This document shows positions 24,472 to 35,310 of a stretch of DNA of 64,000 bases, one piece after another. The stretch's first letter is position 1; each line of letters starts with the position of its first letter. A program made the translations under genes and the position numbers. The DNA comes from Chamaecyparis obtusa (lineage: Eukaryota > Streptophyta > Pinopsida > Cupressales > Cupressaceae), in contig BSBK01006023.1 in assembly GCA_027943335.1 (NCBI GenBank), positions 310,001-374,000 on the forward strand, read 5' to 3'. Under the pieces are notes generated by a model. The model worked only from the letters and a program-made list of their open reading frames with translations, was not told the origin of the DNA and ran no database searches.

Positions 24472-26569
24472 GCAAGAGTATGGACTCGATGCAAACTCTT
24501 GGTAAAGGAGAAGAAAGAGAAGATCATAGTGGATTCACAATGAGATAAAATAACACTTAGTTAAGGACACAAGCCCCTAGACTAAGGATTTTAACTCAAC
24601 ATATATGCATGAGGGAGTTTAAAGAACAAGGGTTAGTACTAAACAACCCAAATCAATTAGCATAAGAAACCTCGCTAAGAAATATTTCTCATACTAATAT
24701 CATATTTGGAAAGCTATCATAAAAGCATAAATGTTTACATAACAAAGACAAGAACAACACTATAAATAACATAGCTTCATGATCCTGTCCTATTAGCATG
24801 AAAGAAAAAAAGAGAGAAAAGAGAAAGTGATTACCTCACCCAGTAAGATGCCCACCTTACCATGAATCACCCTGGAGGGAGAGCCCAATAGGTTCACCCA
24901 TAAACTGTTCTTGCAATTGTAATGGATCTTCTGACGGCTTCTAGAATATCCATAGATCCACCTTCTTGTATCACTATGAATATAAAATGCGTGTCTCCTC
25001 AGGATTTAGCTACTTATGTGTGTTACCTTTGGAAGATTTAGCATATAAATGCGTGTCTTTTCAATATTTAGCAACTTATGTGCATTACCTTCCAAGATTT
25101 AGCATATTTGAAAGTGGAAATGCATGTCCCTTCAGGATTTAGAAACTTATGTGCGTTACCTTTGGAGGATTTAGCATATTAATTTTTTTGAAAAATGCAT
25201 ATCTCCTTAGGATTTAGCAACTTATGTGCATTACCTTTGGAAGATTTAGCATATAAATGCGTGTCTTTTCAGGATTTAGCAACTTATGTGCATTACCTTC
25301 CAAGATTTAGCATGTAAAAATAAAAAAACTATAGTACAAGGGAGGCCCTATATATGCCCCCCTCCTTAATATGACAAAAACATACTATTTTGACATGTTA
25401 AGGAAAGAAAAGAACAAGGATAAAGCCTTCTTCAACATCAAGACAATATCCACAAAAAATACCCAGTCCAAGCCAAGAAGGTCATAGCTCCTATAAGGCC
25501 ATGGAAGGGATGAATGTAAAAAGATATCATGCAAGAAGTGAAAAGAAAGTAACCATTATGAGGGATAGCACACTATTCAGTTTCCAAGGTGAGAGATATA
25601 TCAACCATGGAAACTCAATGTCAAACAAAAAAATAGCTTGTGATCAAGGACAAAGATCCTCAATGTAAACCAAAATTTTCATGTATGATTGGATATCACA
25701 TAATAGATAAATATTGCTTACCCAAGGAAAGAGGTGAAATCCTAGAAAGATAGAAAAGAAGGAGATGGCATCCTTGCCCCCCAAGTGTAGGACAAAGATG
25801 AAAGAGGATACCTACTTCACAAGGCAAGGATATATCCTATTTACAACAATGTACACCATATCCTAAGTGAGGGATACTGACCCCTACATCCAAGAATATA
25901 GATAATTGTAAAAAGGATATGTCACTCATGGAAAAGGATCCTCAAAGAGAGATCTTATCAACAAGACCCCCACCAAAGAGGAGTGCTTTAGATAAAATAT
26001 CAGCTTTCAAAAGGCAGGAACAAAGATTCAATCATCAAGCCCCCTGTAAACAAGAAGAAGAGGAATCTTTGAAATGAGGGAAAAAACTATAACACCAAAA
26101 CAAGGGTGAGAGTTTATAAAGAACATAGTTTTCAACATAGAGAAGAAGTGATGACCTAGGACAACAACTTCTCATATAAGAAGGTTATCCATAGTCAAAA
26201 CATCTATCAATATGTTGAAATAATATTGCAATATAAACAAATACCACTAAGCTAAGGAAAATTGCTCCCTAGACAAAGAGAAAGAAAGAGGTACCTTGCC
26301 CCCCAGAGATAAGGACAAGGGATACCTTGGAAAAACAAATGTCTTAGAAAAGATATAGTGAAATGAAAATGATAGATTCTATGGATGATTAAAAACATAA
26401 TGCAAAGCCATAGAAAAATAGGAGAGAAAGAATACCAATTAAGCCAAAAAAGACCTAATGGATCCTAGGAGACTGGATGAAGATACACCTCTTGCCCCCC
26501 AGTCATGAGACAAGAGGGAAACTAACATCTACATTATATCTAAAGGAGGGGAATCTCCTATATCAAAAT
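24472..26569 (-). other. Non-coding interior of the gag-only LTR element
   Basis: No pol motif seen on either strand. It contains the tandem array at 24980-25315. The remainder is AG-rich sequence with recurring caagg / ccccccag motifs (plus strand) and stops in all frames. Confidence 0.7.
24980..25315. repeat. Five-copy tandem repeat, unit about 60-75 bp
   Basis: The unit AAATGCGTGTCTCCTCAGG-ATTTAGCAACTTATGTG-CGTTACCTTTGGAAGATTTAGCATAT recurs starting near 24985, 25043, 25118, 25193 and 25255 with small changes. Confidence 0.85.
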
Positions 26570-27416
26570 TATGAAGGAATTGTAAAACTGGATGAGAGTG
26601 AGATATAATTCCTAAAGCAGCTCTTTCTCTAACATATGACTTGAAATGTTTACAATCAGCAAGTAAGTGTTTGTTACTATAATGAAAAGGGCATTTAAAT
26701 TTTTATAGAGAATCTATTTGCATAGGTCTAAATATTTATTTCTTTGAATTCATTAGCTCAACATATACCTTCTTAGCAATTTCTTGTCGAGTATTAGGGT
26801 TATCTAGGTTAGATGTGGAGAGAGGAGGATGATGTTTAGCATCACCTACCTTAACTTGAGATTTTGAACACCCAACACCATACGTATTTAGTTTAGGGGG
26901 TATATGAACTAGAAATCTAATACTATGTTCATTAATGCCTAGCCCTAAACCTTTATAACCTTGTTTAGTATCATCATGAATCATAGGAGAAGGTAAATTG
27001 AAGAAATCTTGCACATCTGCATATTGAACGATAGCTTGAATCCCATCATAAGTATGGGAAGAGCGAGGATGAACAGATGGAGAATTAGGTATTGGAATAG
27101 GAAGATTAGGATTGATAGGATTAGGATAAGGATTGATAGGATTAGGAATATTAGGAGATGATGTGTCATCTACCCAATTCTTCACATAATCCAATAGATG
27201 AATAAGGCTACCACATAAATCTCTAACAAAATTTTTAAATGTAGGCAGACTAGTGTCAGTCAACTTCACAAAAGCATAAGCAAGAGCAAAGTGAAGGGTC
27301 ATCAACATAATGAAGTGAATGATACTGTCATTAACATCATAGGTATGATAAAGAGATGCTAAAAGAAGAGTAATGAAGAACATAACTACAAACCAAAGCA
27401 TCTTAATAGTTGCCAT
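26570..27416 (-). pseudogene. Gag-like protein with hydrophobic N-terminus and CHHC zinc motif
   Basis: An ATG at 27416 opens 226 codons to a TAA at 26736. Fourteen codons further, same frame and after a second stop, lies CPFHYSNKHLLADC (CX2HX4HX4C) near 26652-26693, a zinc motif of Ty3/gypsy gag proteins; the frame closes at about 26571. Residues about 5-24 (MLWFVVMFFITLLLASLY) and 33-52 (IIHFIMLMTLHFALAYAFV) look like membrane segments. Residues about 89-115 are Asn/Pro/Ile repeats (NPINPYPNPINPNLPIPIP). The C-terminal half is soluble-looking. A membrane-anchored gag, or a captured N-terminus fused to gag, would both fit. It is the only protein of this element. Confidence 0.75.
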
Positions 27417-27596
27417 AAAAAATGAAATGGAAGAAATATTTTTGGATTTTATTGAATATATAATTTTTTTTAAATTTTTTTTTTAATGTAAAATGCAAGA
27501 GCATAAACTAGATCTAATCTAAATGCAAGAAAGGATCTAAAATCTAACACAATAGGGCATCGAATTCCACAAAAGAAAAGGAGAGTAAGTATGTCA

Positions 27597-27782
27597 AGCT
27601 CACCAAAATGAATAGTGAAGGTGAACACACACAATAAGACAAAGGGAAATCCAACACCAAAAAGAAAGAGAGTAAGCTCATCAAGTTCACCAAAATGAAT
27701 AGTGAAGGTGAACACACATAATACAACAAAGGGAAATCTAACACCAAAAAGAAAGAGAGTAAGCTAGTCGGGTTCACCAAAA
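27597..27782. repeat. About 86-bp tandem repeats running into the 5' LTR, with PBS candidate
   Basis: The block CTCACCAAAATGAATAGTG-AAGGTGAACACAC ... AAGAAAGAGAGTAAGCT appears twice. A third partial copy (GTTCACCAAAATGAATAGGG) overlaps the LTR edge at 27783. On the minus strand the PBS candidate is TGGTGAACCCGACTAGC, about three bases from the LTR; I cannot assign the tRNA. Confidence 0.7.
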
Positions 27783-27933
27783 TGAATAGGGTTAAAATGG
27801 ATTCAACACTATTTAGATGTAAAGGGAAAAGGGGGGAAATATGAGATCTATCCCCTAACCCAAATTCCCAATGAAGAGATCCAATTTGATCAACCAAGAG
27901 GTTAATACACAATCAAATCAATTTATGGAGAAT

Positions 27934-28002
<69 letters not shown>

Positions 28003-29579
28003 AATCCAATATTTCTCTATGAATAAAATTTATGCTTGGAGTATGAAATAATTGAAATACAAATACTAATCTCAAATTAGGGTAGATTTGGAAAATGTTA
28101 AATTCTAATGTCTATGTGTACTTTCAGGCAATTCTAAAACTTGTTCTAGACTAGAAACGCTGAGATAGAGAAAACCCAGAAATCTTTCTCCAAGATGAGC
28201 TTAGGTCGGGTTTGACCCTCATAAAAGGTCAAATACTACATTCTTTATTTGAAGTCGGATTCGAATTCTATTCGTAGATCTCAGAAGTTTGCCGAAAAGG
28301 GTATCCAAATTCACTCTTAGATCTAAAATTACACACCTGTACTTGCAAGAAAATGGGGGATTTGTTGTTTGTTTGAGGGGTTTGCCTTGGTCAAACCCCG
28401 GTTTAGAATCAACCTTAATATTGAAATTGAAATAGGAATGCTAGCAAGTAGTAGAAAAGGATCTAACATTGAAGCTATGCAATTCAATAGATATGTAATT
28501 GTATTTTGAATGTAAACAAGTATATTAATATGAAAGCTTGAACAAAACAATAAATGTAAATCAAAACTCCATGATTGTATGCTTAGAATCCACCTTGATA
28601 AGAGAATGAAATGGATCTTGAAGATGAACAAAGGACCTTGAAGGAAGATCACACCATCATGATGGCTAGATCTAGGGTTTGAATGATGAATCTTGAATGC
28701 TTGAACCAAATCCCTTCAATGGCTTAAATGCTTGAATCCTTGATCTTCAATGAAGAACTTGGATGGAGAAGAGGACTTGAATGCTTGAATGGATGATTTC
28801 TTGATCACCTTGAGAGCTTGAGAGAAATTACTTGAGGATGAGATGTGAATTACTTGATTGTGGATGTGAAAATGAGAGAGGAAGGCCTCCTTTTATAGTG
28901 ATCTAGGACACAATCCTCTAGAGGGGCCACCTTGGAGAATTAAATCCCAATTAGGTCCTAACCTTTAGAAAATATACCTAGATTAAATGCAATTAAAGGA
29001 TTTACCATCCCAAAATGATTAACCTGGAGGTGAGAAATAAATATCCTGAAAGCTCGAATCCCAAAAATTTTGGATTCTAGAAATTTGAATGAGGGGGGCA
29101 AAATCAAGGTTGGACCTGACCTAGTCAAGTTTGACGTTGATCCTAATCTAGTCAAGTTCAAGCTCGATCCTGACCTAGTCAAGATCAACCTCGAATTTGA
29201 CCCTGGGCCCAGATTCAGTTAGATCCAAGTCAGGAGGTACCGGGGATGCCCAGAAACCTAGAAATGATATTAGAACAGGACAGAATGTCAAGGATAAACA
29301 TAAAATCCTATTATGACTATGATGAAAGCTAGGAGGACCTATTTTCAAATCCTACCTAGAAAATAGAGCCATGGAAGAGGGAAATTAAGGAGAATCCTCA
29401 AGATCCTAAGCCTAATTTCACCTAGAATGAAGAAATCAAGTGCCCAGAAGAAGTGGAAAGTGGGGAGAAAGCCAAATACATGCAAAGACCCAATCAAGGA
29501 ACTTAACATGACCCCAAACCACTTACTTGGAGGGATAAATGCTCTTATCATGGAAGTGATTCCATTTTAAGATGATACA
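27783..29579 (-). repeat. 5' LTR of the gag-only LTR element
   Basis: 1,797 bp, collinear with 22734-24455. It contains the long GA run and, near 29108-29188, three ~32-bp gacctagtcaag-type units against two in the other LTR. Confidence 0.9.
27939..28000. repeat. (GA)n microsatellite
   Basis: 62 bp of uninterrupted AG dinucleotides inside the 5' LTR, expanded relative to 14 bp at 22890-22903. Confidence 0.95.
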
Positions 29580-30231
29580 CCAGTGTGAAGTATTTTATCA
29601 CTATGAGGCAAATTTTTGGCCAGAAGTCCGACAACACCTCCCTGTTGAAGCCCCCTAGTTTTTTCATCGGCAGCTCACCGTCCTTGAAAAACTAGTTGAG
29701 GCTGGTAGGGTTGGGAGTCCGACTAGTTTATTTGTATTTTCTACCCATCATAGAAAGCCTAATCGCCTTAGCTATGACCTCTTCATTTAGTTGGAAGTGG
29801 ATGCCTTCAACAGAGACACTCCTATTGTTCTAGGATGACACGAACTATTTGGAGATTCGTTCATGATGCCCACCCTTCATTCTCTCCATAAATCCTAAAA
29901 TGACACTCTCCTTGCAATAATGTGTCACCAGCTCATTAGAGGTGAAAGCCTCATCAATTTTATCAGGCTCAATGCGGAGAGTGTTGCCTCCCATCTCAAA
30001 GTTCAGTCCCTCCTGCGCCAAAATATCTTGGAAAACAAAGAGCTGAGTGTTTTTGCAGACCTGAAAAAACCCCTTGTTTTTGGAAATCCTTTCCGAGGAA
30101 GGATTATACTTAAAATGCTGGCTTTGAGAAATTTTTTGGAAAATGGGCTTCGTACCGCTAGATCTAACAGATCTCCAGGTGCCATTAATAGCAATAATAC
30201 AAGGGAAACACTTTCTGTCCTTATTAGCCAA
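29580..30231 (-). pseudogene. LINE third ORF, N-terminal part
   Basis: An ATG at 30231, about 160 bp after the RNase H stop, opens one frame to the insertion junction. Visible stretches are SSGTKPIFQKISQSQHFKYN, KNKGFFQVCKNTQLFVFQDI, IEPDKIDEAFTSNELVTHYC, then VSVEGIHFQLNEEVIAKAIR and LSDFWPKICLIVIKYFTL. Four premature stops (TAG, TAG, TAA, TAG) follow 29845, and no frameshift occurs before the junction. The frame continues at 22733. With the C-terminal part it would be about 560 codons. No known catalytic motif. It is inside the LINE by TSD evidence. Confidence 0.7.
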
Positions 30232-30393
30232 GTAAGCCCTCTGATTCTGACAGCTCCTACTCTACATTTTTAAAAGCTAATGATGATTCTTTATGGGAAT
30301 TTGGGTTCTCATTTCCATAATCACAAAAATTAGCGGAACATGCCAGCATGTGATCCAGTAAGGATTCACAATGAATATGACAACATGGCACAT

Positions 30394-30882
30394 TTAAAAA
30401 ATGATATTCATTTCTCCCCCAATGAGTTGCTGGGTCACTAGAGGTAAATCACTAACCACCCTCCAACTATTGAGCTTGATTTGTTTTAGGCCCATTGTCG
30501 CCATAGAGTGAGCAACTAAATTCCCTTCTCTGTATGTGTGACCCATAGTGGTTCTCTGCAAGCTATTGATCAACTCACCGATCTCCATAATAATAGGTCT
30601 AGCCCACCATCCTACACTAGCACCATTTTTTATGGCCTCAACAACCACTTTGGAATCCCCCTTGATTTTCAGTTGCCCGACGTTCATTTGTTTTGCAAAT
30701 TTAATCCCCCAGAGAAGGGCCATTCCTTTTGCCTGGGTGATAGTGCAGTTATTGATGGGCCTAGCATAAGCCAATAAGAAAATGCCTTTGTGATCTCTTA
30801 GAACACCACCCCCTCCTTGGCCAATATTATTTTTTGCCCCATCAAAGTTTAATTTGGTCCATCCTCTGGGAGGGCGGCCCAT
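30394..30882 (-). pseudogene. LINE C-terminal RNase H (RVT_3 type)
   Basis: 162 uninterrupted codons. GWTKLNFDGAKNNIGQGGGG carries the first catalytic Asp, QAKGMALLWGIKFA has Lys where the family has the catalytic Glu (AE.MAL), and IKGDSKVVVEAIKN carries the next Asp. The end (YREGNLVAHSMATMG) has His for the usual final Asp region. This plant-type RNase H is the usual last domain of L1-like ORF2 in plants. Upstream it joins the zf-RVT part in a broken frame. The Glu-to-Lys change (GAG to AAG) would inactivate it. Confidence 0.85.
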
Positions 30883-32511
30883 CTGGTAGCTTTTCTAGCT
30901 ATCTTTTTAGTATCGTCAGACCTAAAGAACCCATCAAGGATGTTCCATATGTCAGCAATTCTCACCTCCCAGGCAAAAGGAGGATAGGGGGGAAGCTTCC
31001 ATTTAGCCATCCTGGCATTCTCACACAGGAGCTTAGTTCCAATATGGAGGCAGGTCTCAGAATGGTTACTCTCCTCTCTAAAGATCTTGTTGTTCCTTTC
31101 CTTCCAAATGGCCCAGCAGATATGAGGGGGTGGCATATGCCAAAGGATTTGGAGTAGGGGGTGATTGGAGGGGGATCTCCAGTTGTTAAATTGATGCACT
31201 TCTCTACCCAAGGCCCACAAAATACCCAATTTTCCTATAACCTCCTACTAAATTCTGGAGGCATAATCATAGTGGATGAACAAGTGGTTCATCGATTCAT
31301 CCTCCTTCTTACATAGGATACATCTGTTCAGCAATGGGAAGCCCCTCTTTATAAGATTATCTTGGGTTAGGACCTTACCATGCATTAGAGTCCACCAGAA
31401 ATTTTTTTTTTTTAGGTGTGAGCTGAGGGATCCACACCTTCTTCCAGTCCCCTGGGTTACTTTCCTCCTTTAGAAGCAGATTGTAAGTAGATTTAATAGA
31501 GAAGGTACCAACCTGAGTGGGGGCCTAGATAATAGATTCATCAAGCCCTAAAATTTTGACATTAGCCATGTTTTCCATGAGATCCTTGGCCAAGTGTTGT
31601 AGGTCTGGTCTGTTCCTTAACCGATTAGGTATATCCTTCCAATCCCTACCAGTGATGTAGTTGGAGACTCTATTACCCAGGATAGGTCTAAGATAGTCCA
31701 TAAGAGGTTTGAATCTACAGCCCAAGTTAGGTTGGTTCACAATCTAGTGGTCATTCCAAAATCTGATGGATCTCCCATTTCCAATTTTCCAAAAAGCTCC
31801 TTTAGACAGAAGGGTCTTACATTTACATATGTTCATCCAGAGTTTGGATCCACATGGGAGATCGCTATCATGTAACATCCACCTATAGGGATGTCCTTGG
31901 AGGTACTTGGCTTCCATTAGTCTGCACCAATCCACCTTTCCTTCTATGAGCTTCCAAGCCACTTTCATGGTAAGGGATTTATTCATCAGACCAATTTTTC
32001 TTAGCCCCAAGCCACCCAATCTTTTTGGGAGGTAGACAGTGTCCCAATTGACAAGAGACATCCTCTTCTTTTCTTCAGATCATGCCCACAGAAAGGTTCT
32101 CTGAATCCTTTCAAGTTTTTCTGCCATGTTGCCTCTAATTTTAAAGAGGGATAGGAAGTAAACAAGGATCCCTTGGAGAGTGGAGGCCATGAGCTAAAGT
32201 TTTCCAACATTGCTTAAAATCTTCCCTTTCCAACCAGCAAGTTTCCTCTGGGTTCTTTCAAGGATGGAATTCCAGAAATCTTGGGACACCTCTTTAACTG
32301 TAAGGGGGAGGCCAAGGTAGGTAGAAGGGAGAAAAGCCACTAGACAACCTAGGATTTGAAGCACCTTATTTTGTAGCTCCATGGGGGTATTGAAGAAGAA
32401 CATCCTACTCTTCTGATAGTTGATGCACTATCTAGAAGCCCAAGAATAAATTTCAAGGATTTGTTTCCACTGCCTGGCCTCAATCATAGAAGAATACCCA
32501 AAGAGGAAGGT
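30883..32511 (-). pseudogene. LINE ORF2 middle: RT thumb/connection and zf-RVT
   Basis: Reading down: INYQKSRMFFFNTP, LPSTYLGLPLTVKEVSQDFW, KLAGWKGKILSNVGKL, VYLPKRLGGLGLRKIGLMNK and KLIEGKVDWCRLMEAKYLQ (31744-32403), then the zinc-binding reverse transcriptase domain near 31200-31470 (KVWIPQLTPKKKKFL, KEGLPIAEQMYPM, with Cys codons lost). IWKERNNKIFREES follows near 31080. Stops (TAG most often, also TAA and TGA) occur about every 40-80 codons. Confidence 0.85.
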
Positions 32512-33108
32512 ATCATCCACAAACTATTCTAACACCACTTGAGGAAGGGTAGAAGCAGGTTTGACACCTTTTATTCTTGCCATACTAGACAACATACAAA
32601 GATTCCTGCTAAGCACATCAGCCACCATAATAAAGAGGTAGGGGGAGACAGGGTCTCCCTGTCTAAGACCCTTCTCAGGTTTAAAAAAACCACCAGGGGA
32701 GCCATTGACCAGAATAGAGAAGCTAACAGTTTGAGTACATTCTTGTATAATCTGGACAACCTTCTCATTAAACCCCATTTTAGCAAGAATTTTAAGTAGA
32801 AATGACCAATTAACTTTGTCATAAGCTTTAGAGATATCTAGTTTAAATGCCATACCTGGAACCTTACTTCTGTCCATAAAATGGATGATTTCATGGGTGG
32901 CAATGGCTGCATCTAGGATTTGTCTACTAGGCAAAAAACCTTTCTGAGTAGTGCAGATAATCTTGTCTAGTAGAGGCTTGATTCTGCCCACCAGGATCTT
33001 GGTAAGGATCTTGTAAAAGGTATTGCATAGGCTGATGGGCCTAAAATCCATCATAGTGGTAGGATTGTCATGCTTTGGAACCATCACATTGTAGGTTTGA
33101 TTATGCTG
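32512..33108 (-). pseudogene. LINE reverse transcriptase (RVT_1), truncated
   Basis: Starts abruptly at the 5' truncation (33108) within the N-terminal RT region: MVPKHDNPTTMMDFRPISLC, QKGFLPSRQILDAAIATHEI, GMAFKLDISKAYDKVNWSFL with the first catalytic Asp, GLRQGDPVSPYLFIMVADVL, and FVDD at 32512-32523 just after a TAG. A typical plant L1-type RT. The endonuclease and everything upstream are absent. Confidence 0.9.
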
Positions 33109-34839
33109 AATAAAGAAATATGTTAACATCAATGAAAAAACATAAATTTCAGCACATATATGGATGATATCTCAGTAATATCTAACATGAATAAATATTT
33201 TCAATGCTTTAGGCTATAGGTTGAAGAGCTCACTCATCTTGATATGGACTTGTAGGCTATGTACAAGCTTAGGGAAAGGTATAGATGATGTGGAAGATTT
33301 AGATACACAATTTGAAGGCAAAATAAAATATTGTAAAAGTTTCCAAAAGAACTCACTATTTTCTAGCAAGCATAGGGAATTGATGAATTTAAAAGATATA
33401 GTATCTCCTAATCATGTCAAACATTTACTAGCACAAACTCTATCAAATTTGAGAAATATTATCAATATACATATAAATGCTCTTCAACATTCACATCACA
33501 TTGAATTTACATTTAATCCTAACTTAATCCATTCTCAAATAAAATATTTGCATGCCCATATATATCAGTTTCATCATAAAAAACCTCAACTAGGTTAGCC
33601 ATGATAAAGAAAAACAATATTTACAACAATTTGGCCACTATAAATAATTTTTCTCAATGTGACACACAATAGGAGATAAAGGGGACCCACATAAATTATA
33701 GCACACCTTCCATAATTAAATTAACTTAAGGGATTGCAACACAGTGTCTTTCATTAATGAAAAAATGTAACATATAGTAAAAACATTCTCCAATGCACAT
33801 AACTTAATGAAGATCTAAAAATGGAATGGTAAGACCCATATAAACCTCTTAACTCATCCTCTAATGCACATATATACCATAAGATCATAATATAATTAAG
33901 ATAACCCAATCAATCAACTAGAGTCTAACAAAAACAATGATGTTGAACACAAAAAAACATATCTGAACTGGTAGAATAAACCAACGTAATATATCTAAAC
34001 TCAAACACTAGACAAACCTTTTGAACATGTCCACCAAGTTGCACACCTAGAAATACTAATGTGGTACATTCTCCAATTAAAATAGTCTTGATAGCCAACC
34101 TCATTGTCAGTAAATAGCCAAACATAACTTCAACCTCTGAATTATTGGGGGCCTTAAAAAATGATAGTGCAACATACATAGACCATACAAAGTAACCCTA
34201 GAACCATACAGTGTCAAACACTTATTTGGAGGAATGGAAAACATCTCCCACATAGACTTTAAATGCTCATTTCTACATATTCCAACTTCCGATATTGTCA
34301 TCTTCTAGAAAATCCACACACTGGTCAACTTGATATCACCAAGAGACATTAGAGAAACTTTTGAACACTCAATTATGAACCTCTATTAGCTTCCATACAT
34401 CACTTAATTAGATTTACATCAATGCCAAGATAAAGTTGACATCAGTGAAAATATTGAACACATATTACCAACAATCTCTACATAGTAATAATTCTATTAT
34501 GTTATTTATCCTATTATTTTAACATGATATTATTCACAAAAATCCATTTATACTCTATATTAAATTTATTTACATGAAATGTATAACCCTAATTTTAAAA
34601 ATATTTCTAAATTCAAATAGATCTTAATACACAAAATAATCACACAACTTACATTATTTCCGTCCTATTTATCATGTCTATTTCAATACAACTAACTCAT
34701 ATAGTCTTTTTTCTCAGTAACACATGATTAAAAAAAAATAGTAGTAACATGTTGACTGGAAATTATTCATAGAAGAATATTGTAGCCATATATAATAACA
34801 TGTTAATCTACCTAGTTGATAATTTTTGAAAAATCTTTG

Positions 34840-35130
34840 TAACATGAAAAAATTAAATGGCATAGACATTCTTAAGAGCCTTATTCGAAATGTTAAAAGA
34901 ATAAAATTTAAGATCCTAAACATCAAATATGACATGAATTGCTCAAATAAATCTTGAAAGATGTCAAATATCATCCTTTCTAAGCAAATTTGTTTCTCTA
35001 GGAAGTTTTAAGCCCTAAAATATAATATGGATTTTTTTTGGAAGAAAGTTTATTTGAGGAAGATCAACAAATGTAATGTAACCATTATATCTACAATTAA
35101 ACCTTTATATTCCAAAACTACGTTATTTAT
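34840..35130 (+). repeat. Duplicated segment, uninterrupted copy
   Basis: Shares aagagccttattc, aagatcctaaa, gacatgaattg, aggaagttttaagc, caaaatata and ggaagatcaa blocks, in the same order, with 36070-36212 / 40697-40830. There the match is split exactly at the LTR element ends. Confidence 0.75.
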
Positions 35131-35284
35131 ATTTCTGGGAAATTGAGTGATTTATTGCAACCAAATTATATGATTATTGCAACGATTTCTATTATAACAC
35201 TTGATGCTATTTTCTCTAGCAAATGTGCAAAAAATATATGTCACAAAAATATTAGTGTATGAATAAATAAATAAATAAATAAAT

Positions 35285-35310
35285 ACACACACACACACAC
35301 ACACACACAC
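35285..35310. repeat. (CA)n microsatellite
   Basis: Thirteen AC dinucleotides following an AAAT-rich stretch. Confidence 0.95.

Larger units (their letters stand above)
22734..29579 (-). mobile_element. Non-autonomous LTR retrotransposon carrying only a gag-like ORF
   Basis: Two LTRs (22734-24455, 27783-29579) enclose 3.3 kb with one gag-like ORF and no protease, RT, RNase H or integrase. The PPT at its left end (AAAGTGGGGACTTAA before TGTATC) and the gag position put it on the minus strand. Flanks CCAGC (22729-22733) and CCAGT (29580-29584) form a 5-bp TSD with one C/T difference. It is inserted in the third ORF of the LINE. It resembles the LARD / TR-GAG classes, which depend on enzymes supplied in trans. 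Confidence 0.9.
21302..33108 (-). mobile_element. 5'-truncated L1-type LINE with a third ORF, interrupted by an LTR element
   Basis: Flanked by a perfect 16-bp duplication AATAAAGAAATATGTT at 21286-21301 and 33109-33124, the signature of target-primed reverse transcription. On the minus strand it runs from mid-RT (33108) through zf-RVT and RNase H to a further ORF, then a 3' tail ending ...CTATCAAAA at 21302. Subtracting the LTR element (22734-29579 plus its TSD) leaves about 4.96 kb. The endonuclease and ORF1 are missing (5' truncation). Multiple stops show it is dead. Confidence 0.9.
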
